A stretch of DNA of 7,471 nucleotides from Clostridiales bacterium (lineage in GTDB: Bacteria; Bacillota; Clostridia; Oscillospirales; Oscillospiraceae). Below, in pieces: positions 1 to 5,359 of the stretch (the stretch's first letter is position 1; each line of letters starts with the position of its first letter). Location of the stretch: NCBI GenBank assembly GCA_003150355.1, contig QAMJ01000019.1, positions 1 to 7,471 of the forward strand, in the 5' to 3' direction. Below the pieces are notes generated by a model, which saw only the letters and a program-made list of their open reading frames with translations, did no database searches and had not been told where the DNA came from. The translations under genes and the position numbers were made by a program.

Positions 1-93
1 CTCTCGCACCCCGGCTCTCCGGCGGCGACGGATCTGGAATTCAAGCTCGCGCAGACGGTGGCGGGATTCCTCGGGCGGCAGATGGAGGGCTGA
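1..93 (+). CDS. spoVT: Stage V sporulation protein T, C-terminal end (partial)
   Basis: The frame is open from the first base to TGA at 91-93 and gives 30 residues. They end in LAQTVAGFLGRQMEG, which closely resembles the C-terminus I remember for Bacillus subtilis SpoVT (AVETAAGFLARQMEQ). SpoVT is an AbrB-type DNA-binding regulator of late forespore genes. Its N-terminal swapped-hairpin domain binds DNA and its C-terminal GAF-like domain carries this last helix. Only the final helix is visible here; the DNA-binding part lies upstream of the window. The segment is about 69% G+C by count, clearly richer than the defence genes further on, so it is probably host backbone. The call rests on a short match and could be another GAF-domain protein, but the helix signature is distinctive. 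Confidence 0.72.
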   Translation, partial: LSHPGSPAATDLEFKLAQTVAGFLGRQMEG

Positions 94-129
94 CGGCGAA
101 GACCGTCAAAATATTTTTTCGTTTGGGTG

Positions 130-158
130 TTGACGGGCGGCACAAACTGTGGTAATAT
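130..158 (+). promoter_or_regulatory. Sigma-A promoter of the tRNA-fMet gene
   Basis: A -35 box TTGACG (130-135) and a -10 box TAATAT (153-158) are separated by 17 bases, with the tRNA beginning 15 bases further on. The -35 box matches consensus at five of six positions. Placement and spacing are those expected of a strong stable-RNA promoter. Confidence 0.7.
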
Positions 159-172
159 AACTCTTGCAATAT

Positions 173-248
<76 letters not shown>

Positions 249-281
249 TGTTGTGCAACCAAAAAAGATATTGCACCGGGA

Positions 282-314
282 AACCCAGAAACCGCAATGG
301 TTTCTGGGTTTTTT
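282..314 (+). terminator. Rho-independent terminator after tRNA-fMet
   Basis: Twelve perfectly paired bases, AACCCAGAAACC (282-293) with GGTTTCTGGGTT (299-310), close a five-base loop and run into TTTTTT (309-314). It lies 33 bases after the tRNA CCA and should end that transcript. Confidence 0.93.
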
Positions 315-391
315 CGTGCCTCCTTTTTTAAGTGCAAAAAAAGATATTTTTCTTTGTTGAGAGGACTTGAACTACCGACCCCAGCATTTCG

Positions 392-435
392 AGGCGACTT
401 TTGGAGGATTTTTTCTTCCGAAAGCCGCCTTTTTT
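392..435 (+). terminator. Strong orphan terminator hairpin
   Basis: Bases 392-408 pair with 414-430 across 17 positions, with one A:C mismatch (397/425) and two G:T wobbles, around a TTTTT loop. TTTTTT follows at 430-435. It acts on the + strand only, because no T tract follows on the other strand. It lies 78 bases beyond the tRNA terminator with no recognisable gene between them, so its own transcript is unknown. It may be a backup terminator, the end of a small RNA, or a remnant of a lost gene. Confidence 0.8.
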
Positions 436-502
436 CGTTTTCTAAGAAAAATATTTTCGAGTATGTCTTTCTAAGGTAAGGACGACTCTACTGCCCACGA
501 AA

Positions 503-594
503 AGAGGTTTGCCCTACATTTTGGGGCAAACCCCTCTAACAGAATAAGGAATGAATTGGGCTGGCCTCTTGGAACACATCCTTGAGGGCAGCCC
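503..594 (+). promoter_or_regulatory. Two leader hairpins upstream of the antirestriction gene
   Basis: The first hairpin pairs AGAGG+TTTGCCC (503-514) with GGGCAAA+CCTCT (524-537), with a two-base CC bulge. The second pairs GGGCTGGCCTC (558-568) with GAGGGCAGCCC (584-594), ten of eleven positions matching, and is followed by TTTCATTATTT. The second ends 17 bases before the likely ribosome binding site of the next gene. Two successive GC-rich stems in the untranslated leader suggest attenuation or RNA-level control, or processing sites. No promoter could be confidently placed between 436 and 600. Confidence 0.5.
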
Positions 595-626
595 TTTCAT
601 TATTTGCGCAGAAAGGAATGGTATCT

Positions 627-1781
627 ATGATCAAAATCAGAATCAGAAACGCCGATCACGAGGTCGACGTCCGCTTTCCAATCAGCGAGAGCGAGCTGTT
701 CGCAAAACTCGCTGAAATCCACGCAGTTGAAGACAGAAATGCCGCGCAATCAGTCTATGTGACGGAGGTTTACTGGCCGGAGGAATTCTCGGCTCTGAAA
801 GACCGGTACGCCAATCTGGATGAGCTGAACTATCTCGCCAGAAGAATGGAGAGCTTCGATACCCTCGAATACGACCAATTCCTCATTGGCATCTCCAAGC
901 TGGACAGCAAGGAAGTGAAGAATCTCATCAATCTGACCTTCAATCTCCACCACTTCACGCTGTGCCAAGATGTCAGCAGCTACGGAAAGATCGGCAGAGC
1001 GTATGTGTTAAACACGGAAGGCTCCGTCCCCGCCTATGACGAAGACGATCCGAAATACGCCGCAATCGGCAAAGAGCTTATCGACCGAGGTCTGGCGCAG
1101 ATCACTGCAAAAGGGCTGCTCATCTACAAGCCCTTTGAGAAGTTGACCGAGGTGTACGACGGACAGACCTTCCCCGAATACTACTACGAAAGCACCCTTG
1201 CCAGTGCGGAGGTCAATTACAACGGACGCATCGAACTGCTCCTGCTCCCCGGCGAAGAACTTGCAATCAAAAAAGCTCTTGTAAGACTCGGTGCTCCGTC
1301 TGACCAAGATTGTGAAATCAAATTCTCACTCAAAAACGGAGATGATAGCGCATGGGAGGAACGTATCGAAGGGATCATCCGCAGTGAAGGACTGTATGCG
1401 GCAAACAAGATGCTCCGCTCTTTGGATACCAGTGATATAGATTGGAACAAGTTGACCGCCGCTGTTGAGCTTGCCGATGTAAAGGGTACCGCCAACATTG
1501 CCGCCGTCGCAGAACATCTCGAAGAGTTTGGATTCCTCCCCGATGCAAAGAATGAGTCCGACATCGGGCACTTCCTCGTGGATAACGTGGACGAGTACGG
1601 GATGAACATCGAGATGGAGGAATACTTCGACTTCTCCGGTTTCGGCGAGTATTTCGCCGAGGAACATGACGGTCAGTTTGTGAGTGGCGGCTTCGTCTAC
1701 TTTGACAGCGACAAAACCTTGGATGAATTCCTCGATGAATTGGAATCTGAGGACGAAGGCATGGACATGGGGGGAATGTGA
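627..1781 (+). CDS. ArdA-like antirestriction protein of a mobile element
   Basis: This is a 384-residue protein. Upstream in-frame starts exist (TTG 582, ATG 618), but ATG 627 is preferred: it lies nine bases after AAAGGA (612-617) and gives the N-terminus MIKIRIRNADHE. The TTG at 582 falls inside the second leader hairpin. The protein resembles, from memory, long ArdA-annotated proteins in conjugative elements of gut Bacillota; shared stretches include VYVTEVYWPEEF, LDELNYLARRM and LINLTFNLHHFTLCQDV. The C-terminal part (about residues 310-384), with VDNVDEYGMNIEMEEYFDF and GGFVYF, has the ArdA-type acidic layout, and the tail ESEDEGMDMGGM is highly acidic. ArdA proteins mimic bent B-form DNA and occupy type I restriction enzymes, protecting incoming DNA. 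The N-terminal two-thirds is not classical ArdA and its role is unknown. It is the first gene of a compact five-gene run. Confidence 0.72.
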   Translation: MIKIRIRNADHEVDVRFPISESELFAKLAEIHAVEDRNAAQSVYVTEVYWPEEFSALKDRYANLDELNYLARRMESFDTLEYDQFLIGISKLDSKEVKNLINLTFNLHHFTLCQDVSSYGKIGRAYVLNTEGSVPAYDEDDPKYAAIGKELIDRGLAQITAKGLLIYKPFEKLTEVYDGQTFPEYYYESTLASAEVNYNGRIELLLLPGEELAIKKALVRLGAPSDQDCEIKFSLKNGDDSAWEERIEGIIRSEGLYAANKMLRSLDTSDIDWNKLTAAVELADVKGTANIAAVAEHLEEFGFLPDAKNESDIGHFLVDNVDEYGMNIEMEEYFDFSGFGEYFAEEHDGQFVSGGFVYFDSDKTLDEFLDELESEDEGMDMGGM

Positions 1782-1784
1782 TAT

Positions 1785-2129
1785 ATGGCTGTACTCTTTT
1801 CAGCGGTAACACTTACCGTAGGCAAAAATCAAGTGGAATTTCTCGCCGCCGGTATTCCGAGGGCTGCAGATGATCTCGAGGGTTGGGCTGCATTTGAGGA
1901 CTTCATGGACGAGCTGGATGCTGAGCAGGAAGTCGGCGTTCACGTGGAAGCATATCTCTACGGCGAGGGCGAAACTGTCGGGGCGACGCCCGAGGAAGTA
2001 GCGTACTTCACCATGAGAGCGGATGCAGATGAGGAATTCCTGCATGACCACTGCGACAACATCGAGGACACGGATTTCACGATCCGCTGGTCGCCGGACG
2101 AGTTGTACGGAACGGAGATGGAGTTATGA
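1785..2129 (+). CDS. Very acidic small protein, possible DNA mimic
   Basis: This 114-residue protein has no domain I can name with certainty. Counting residues gives 29 Asp+Glu against 4 Lys+Arg, a net charge near -25, spread along the whole chain (for example FEDFMDELDAEQE and DADEEF). There is no signal peptide or membrane segment. ATG 1785 starts three bases after the previous stop and is preceded by a GGGGGGA ribosome binding site that lies inside the end of the upstream gene. Its own TGA overlaps the next gene's start as ATGA, so the three genes are probably translationally coupled. The charge and the neighbouring ArdA-like gene suggest a DNA-mimic or antirestriction role, but that is inference. 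It may simply be an acidic accessory protein of the conjugative element. Confidence 0.7.
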   Translation: MAVLFSAVTLTVGKNQVEFLAAGIPRAADDLEGWAAFEDFMDELDAEQEVGVHVEAYLYGEGETVGATPEEVAYFTMRADADEEFLHDHCDNIEDTDFTIRWSPDELYGTEMEL

Positions 2130-2806
2130 CGGCAGAAAAGAAAGACCGCAAGCCGCTCCAGATCAAGAACCTCACCGACCTCAAGCGGCACATTAAGCTC
2201 GGAACCGAGATTGTGGCGACCTCGCACCAATACCATCCCGACATCGTCGGGCTGACCCGTGTAGTGACGAAGGTGCAGACAAACGGCTTTTACTCAAAGA
2301 TCAAGGATCAGCCGGATCACAAATGGTCGACCTGCAATCATGGCTCTGGATTTTGGTCGCCTTACAGTAAAGCCAGTGCTTACCGTTTCGACGGTTCCAA
2401 AATCCAAGTACTCAATCCCCGCAAGAACAACGGCAGCGTGCTCTACGAGATGGAACTATACGACAGTAAGCAGAACATAGCAGAACAAAACAAGGAGGTA
2501 CCCCATATGAACGAATGGGATCGCCTGCACAGACAGGCACAACGATACAGGGAAGCCTATCCCCCTGGAACGAGGATCATGCTTCTCAGCATGGGAAACG
2601 ATCCGAACCCCGTGGAGAGCGGCACAAGAGGAACGGTTAGAGCTGTGGATGACATCGGAACCCTGCATTGCGATTTCGACAATGGCAGAAGCCTCGGTGT
2701 CGTCCCCGGCGAGGACTCCTTCCGTATGCTGACAGATGAGGAACTGACCGAAGAACAGACCGCAGGCATGGACGAGGACGAGAGCGGTCCCGTCATGGGA
2801 ATGTGA
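2126..2806 (+). CDS. Two-part mobile-element protein with C-terminal DUF4314-like domain
   Basis: This is a 226-residue protein starting in an ATGA overlap with the preceding stop. Residues 1 to about 115 (LKRHIKLGTEIVAT, then a Trp/Cys-containing middle and YEMELYD) form one small domain. Residues 128-226 match, from memory, the stand-alone DUF4314 family of mobile elements: YPPGTRIMLLSMG, GTRGTVRAVDD, LHCDFDNGRSLGVVPGEDSF. The DUF4314 part reads as a small SH3-like beta barrel; its function is unknown. Met128 (ATG 2507) is preceded at ideal distance by AAGGAGGT, so the C-terminal 99 residues are probably also made separately. It looks like two neighbouring genes joined in frame by loss of the stop between them, or one gene with two products. 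The tail EDESGPVMGM echoes the MDMGGM ending of the ArdA-like protein. Confidence 0.75.
   Translation: MTAEKKDRKPLQIKNLTDLKRHIKLGTEIVATSHQYHPDIVGLTRVVTKVQTNGFYSKIKDQPDHKWSTCNHGSGFWSPYSKASAYRFDGSKIQVLNPRKNNGSVLYEMELYDSKQNIAEQNKEVPHMNEWDRLHRQAQRYREAYPPGTRIMLLSMGNDPNPVESGTRGTVRAVDDIGTLHCDFDNGRSLGVVPGEDSFRMLTDEELTEEQTAGMDEDESGPVMGM
2492..2509 (+). promoter_or_regulatory. Internal ribosome binding site and start inside the DUF4314 fusion
   Basis: AAGGAGGT at 2492-2499 is a perfect anti-16S match and lies seven bases before ATG 2507-2509, in frame with the surrounding gene. Initiation here would give a 99-residue protein beginning MNEWDRLHRQAQRYREAYPPG, the usual start of a free-standing DUF4314 protein. 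Confidence 0.72.
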
Positions 2807-2813
2807 AGCGCCT

Positions 2814-3335
2814 ATGAGAGCAAAATACGAGATCGAAATCCCGCCTCAGCTTACGGAGCCGCTTCTTCGGCTGGTTTCGGAAACGGAGCTTCCGTTAGAG
2901 GACATTGTAGAAGCTGCTCTCAAAAACTATTTGGAAAGGAGTCAGAACAATTGTTTTGAAAAAGCAAGCGAAAAATTCAGAGCGGAGGGTAATTTGAGAG
3001 AAAAAATATATTGGACGATAGAGAGATTCTCCCTGCGGTACGCGTACTTCCTGTTTTTTGACACAACGCTGCACCTTGCTGACCAGCTGTTCACCCGGCA
3101 CAAGGTCAGGGTGTGGTTTGAGTCGGAATACACCAAAGAAGGTTCTCCCTATCGCGCTATCCTTTGCCGCGTCCGCAAACGGGATGTGCCAGAGTTTCTG
3201 GCGGTCTTGGAGGAGCTGAAAAAGAAGATGCTGCTCTGCGGGCATCTCGACTATGTGTCTGAAGTCAGCACTTTTATGGATGCTGCGGAAAAAAAGAAAG
3301 GAGCGGCAGATCAAAATGAAGCTGACACCGCTTAA
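2814..3335 (+). CDS. Hypothetical protein with ribbon-helix-helix-like N-terminus
   Basis: This 173-residue protein starts seven bases after the previous stop, with only a weak ribosome binding site, so it probably depends on coupling. Residues 1-43 (KYEIEIPPQL, then LPLEDIVEAALKNYLERS) have the strand-helix-helix pattern of a MetJ/Arc-type DNA-binding module, a pattern judgement rather than a firm assignment. Residues 45-170 are a separate helical/mixed region, rich in aromatic residues near RYAYFLFFD and in basic residues near CRVRKRD, ending in a Lys-rich stretch (AAEKKKGAA). I do not recognise this second region. Its last 20 bases overlap the next gene. A regulatory or DNA-associated role within the transfer module is possible. 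Confidence 0.68.
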   Translation: MRAKYEIEIPPQLTEPLLRLVSETELPLEDIVEAALKNYLERSQNNCFEKASEKFRAEGNLREKIYWTIERFSLRYAYFLFFDTTLHLADQLFTRHKVRVWFESEYTKEGSPYRAILCRVRKRDVPEFLAVLEELKKKMLLCGHLDYVSEVSTFMDAAEKKKGAADQNEADTA

Positions 3336-3486
3336 GAAGCAAAGCAAGAACGCACAACGTAAATACTACGCCGCAAAGCGCGGCTCATGGAATGGGCTTT
3401 CCCCGGTCACGCGCATTGTCCAAAGCAGGAAAGCCTATGACAGAAACCACATCCGGCAGGAGGAACGACGTTCCCCTAAAGATTGA
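3316..3486 (+). CDS. Small basic protein of the mobile-element module
   Basis: This 56-residue, strongly basic protein begins MKLTPLKKQSKNAQRKYYAA, continues KRGSWNGLSPVTRIV and ends RRSPKD. The frame stays open upstream to ATG 3253, but ATG 3316 is preferred because AAAGGAG ends 14 bases before it and because it gives the usual N-terminus of this kind of protein. Short basic proteins with a central RGxWNGxxPVTR motif are, as I recall, common in conjugative elements of gut Bacillota, with unknown function. The charge suggests nucleic-acid contact. It overlaps the preceding gene by 20 bases and is the last gene of the first module; the promoter of the defence operon begins 64 bases later. Confidence 0.72.
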   Translation: MKLTPLKKQSKNAQRKYYAAKRGSWNGLSPVTRIVQSRKAYDRNHIRQEERRSPKD

Positions 3487-3549
3487 CAGGAAACGATTTC
3501 GAATAAGAGAAAGGATCATTACTATCATTCTGGAATCGAAAAGGCTAGG

Positions 3550-3579
3550 TTGACATGATGTATTCGGGCTCCGTATAAT
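3550..3579 (+). promoter_or_regulatory. Perfect-consensus sigma-A promoter of the defence operon
   Basis: TTGACA (3550-3555) and TATAAT (3574-3579) are both exact consensus and are 18 bases apart. Transcription should start near 3586. The dyad TGTATT (3559-3564) / AATACA (3577-3582), with CGG/CCG inside it, overlaps the spacer and -10 box and could be an operator. A promoter this strong in front of a suicide system would normally need control, but no repressor gene is obvious next to it. Confidence 0.85.
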
Positions 3580-3812
3580 ACAGCCATAGTGGTTAGGTTG
3601 TCACAAAATAAGGGACTGTAGATAAAGATAGATCCCCCGGAGGGCGCATCGCTTCAAAGAATTCTGAATTAAAATGATACTCTGCCGAGCATGACTGTGG
3701 CAAGAGAGCTTATAGAATGAAGTAAATACAGTGTTCGGGTATACAGCGTTTGACGAACGGCAGCTTCAGTAAAGAATTTTTTTGATTGATTCGAGAGGAG
3801 AATGGAGTTCAG
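3580..3812 (+). other. Untranslated leader of the defence operon
   Basis: About 230 bases lie between the promoter and the first start codon, with no supported gene. The leader has short pairing segments, for example GTTCG (3733-3737) with CGAAC (3754-3758), and the C/G-rich run GATCCCCCGGAGGGCGC near 3631-3647. No known riboswitch or T-box pattern was recognised. A weaker second promoter may lie within it: TTGACG (3750-3755), 16 bases, AAGAAT (3772-3777). Confidence 0.45.
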
Positions 3813-4577
3813 ATGACATCAAATGAGTATGTGATGAATGTAGTCAGAAATCATGCGCTTCCAGCGCAATTAGATACGAACACCGTATATTATGTCGTAA
3901 ATCCCCTGAAAAGGGTTATTGCAGAATGGGCTGGCAGTTGCCTTTGCGAGACGAAATTGTCAGGCTCAAGAGCCAAAGGAACCGCTATTGATTTGTCGAC
4001 GGATCTTGATTTGTTTATTTCGCTTACATCTAACACTACAAACTCATTGAAAGAGATTTATGATTCCCTTTATAACTGGGTTACGAGAAAGGGAATAACG
4101 GCTAGAAAGCAGAATGTCTCAATTGGCATCACGTATGGAGGCCAAAAGATCGACCTTGTGCCCGCCAAAAGGCAAGGGCAGTACGGAAACGATCATAGTC
4201 TTTACCGCAGTAAAGCTGATACCTGGACAAAAACAAATATCGATACTCATATTAGTCGGGTGAACAATTCTGGACGGCGGAATGAAATAATTGCCTTAAA
4301 AGTCTGGCGTGAGAACCATAGATTAGAATTCCCGTCCATCTATTTGGAAACTCTTGCAATTGATGCGCTTAGCGGTAGGTATTCCTCCGATACAGCAAGT
4401 AATTTCTCATATCTTTTGCGGTATATCGGAGACAATATCGGCTCTTTAAGAGTAGTTGACCCAGCCAATTCAAACAATATTCTTTCCGATGACCTTACTG
4501 CGGGAGAAAAGAGGATTCTCTCTACTCAGGCACAGAAGAGTCTGACCGAGCAATACTGGGAACAGATTATTTGGTGA
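3813..4577 (+). CDS. Small GS/DxD nucleotidyltransferase (CD-NTase/CCA-transferase-like fold)
   Basis: This is a 254-residue protein from ATG 3813, with GGAG (3804-3807) five bases upstream; a TTG at 3786 would add nine residues but lacks a good binding site. It shows the polymerase-beta nucleotidyltransferase core: GSRAKGTAIDLSTDLDLFI with Gly51-Ser52 and metal-binding Asp64 and Asp66, and a third acidic residue Asp114 in KIDLVPAKR. The segment YGNDHSLYRSKADTW (124-138) and the helical half after PSIYLETLAIDAL (174-186) recall the substrate half of archaeal CCA-adding and OAS-type enzymes. All three catalytic acids are present, so it is probably active. It is the first gene of the operon, 38 bases before nucC. 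It may be a second signal synthase of CBASS type or a tRNA/protein-modifying transferase; sequence alone does not decide. It is distinct from the SMODS enzyme downstream. Confidence 0.82.
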   Translation: MTSNEYVMNVVRNHALPAQLDTNTVYYVVNPLKRVIAEWAGSCLCETKLSGSRAKGTAIDLSTDLDLFISLTSNTTNSLKEIYDSLYNWVTRKGITARKQNVSIGITYGGQKIDLVPAKRQGQYGNDHSLYRSKADTWTKTNIDTHISRVNNSGRRNEIIALKVWRENHRLEFPSIYLETLAIDALSGRYSSDTASNFSYLLRYIGDNIGSLRVVDPANSNNILSDDLTAGEKRILSTQAQKSLTEQYWEQIIW

Positions 4578-4615
4578 GGATGTAAGCAACAATAATTGAC
4601 AGAGAGGTTATCAAT

Positions 4616-5359
4616 ATGAGTGTTGCTCCAATTTTAAAAGATCTTTTTTCTGCCTTGCAACGTCACATGATCACTGATGCAGAGTTTAGTGGTGCTTTGA
4701 GCCACCCAACAGATAAAGGAGACAATTCTGAAGCAAACTGGATTGAATGGTTCGCTAAGTATCTGCCTAAACGATACAAGGCAGCAAAAGCAACCATCAT
4801 TGATTCACAAGGGAATATAAGTGACCAGATTGATCTGGTTCTGTATGACGCACAATACTCTTATCTAGCCTTTAATCAAAACGAAATACTTTATCTTCCT
4901 GCCGAAAGCGTATATGCAGTTTTTGAGATTAAGCAAGATCTAACAAAAGAACACATGGAGTATGCGGGGAAGAAGATTGCAAGTGTTCGCCGCCTTTATC
5001 GCACGTCAGCTTCTATTCCATATGCTGCTGGCGTCTATCCCCCTAAGCGTCTTCACAGGATACTCTCTGGAATTCTAACGACTAAATCTGGGTGGACGAA
5101 ACCTTTTGAGACCGCTTTTAAGAATTGCCTTTCATCGTTTACCGACGATCAGCAGATTGATTGCGGTTGTATATTATTAGCAGGCTCATTTTATTATGAT
5201 TATGCAGAAAAAAAGCTGAAAACAAGCACCTCGAATGAGTCCCTTGTCTTTTTCTTTCTGCAGTTGCTAGTGCTGCTTCAAGAGATAGGCACTGTACCGG
5301 CGATCGACTTGAACGAATATATGAAAGCCTTAACCGTTTCGGAGGAACTGAATGGCTAA
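4616..5359 (+). CDS. nucC: CBASS effector endonuclease NucC
   Basis: This 247-residue protein is close to the usual NucC length of about 240. It can be aligned with Escherichia coli NucC from memory along nearly its whole length; shared blocks include YLPKRY, DSQGNISDQID (DSLGNFSDQID), PAESVYAVFE, KIASVRRL.RTS and YPPK. The restriction-enzyme-fold active site is intact: Asp73 in DQIDLVLYD, and Glu104 and Lys106 in VFEIK. Arg53, Tyr81 and Thr226, positions I recall as lining the cyclic tri-adenylate pocket, are also kept. In studied systems NucC trimers bind cA3, pair into hexamers and cut double-stranded DNA non-specifically, destroying the chromosome and aborting infection. GAGAGG (4602-4607) lies eight bases before ATG 4616. 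The gene ends eight bases into the CD-NTase gene, indicating coupled expression. No HORMA or TRIP13 gene accompanies it. Confidence 0.95.
   Translation: MSVAPILKDLFSALQRHMITDAEFSGALSHPTDKGDNSEANWIEWFAKYLPKRYKAAKATIIDSQGNISDQIDLVLYDAQYSYLAFNQNEILYLPAESVYAVFEIKQDLTKEHMEYAGKKIASVRRLYRTSASIPYAAGVYPPKRLHRILSGILTTKSGWTKPFETAFKNCLSSFTDDQQIDCGCILLAGSFYYDYAEKKLKTSTSNESLVFFFLQLLVLLQEIGTVPAIDLNEYMKALTVSEELNG

Noticed and set aside
259..272. CCAAAAAAGATATT, present inverted at 6915-6928, as a possible island boundary repeat
   Set aside because: Only 14 A/T-rich bases with an A run match; a chance match of this kind is plausible in a window this size, and orientation is inverted rather than the direct repeat expected for an integrase.
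359..380. Reverse-strand tRNA-like T arm (GTTCAAGTCCTC on the minus strand), a possible tRNA remnant or attachment site
   Set aside because: The flanking bases cannot form a T stem, no acceptor or anticodon arm follows, and no matching direct repeat of the tRNA-fMet 3' end was found elsewhere in the window.
1217..1812. Several long reverse-strand frames opposite the ArdA-like gene
   Set aside because: They are shadows of the coding strand: no binding sites, Ser/Arg-rich translations and no family resemblance.
3734..3745. TTCGGGTATACA, the inverted copy of 6983-6994 at the IS left end, flanking the defence operon
   Set aside because: A 12-base inverted match is expected about once by chance in 7.5 kb and no further similarity extends from either copy.
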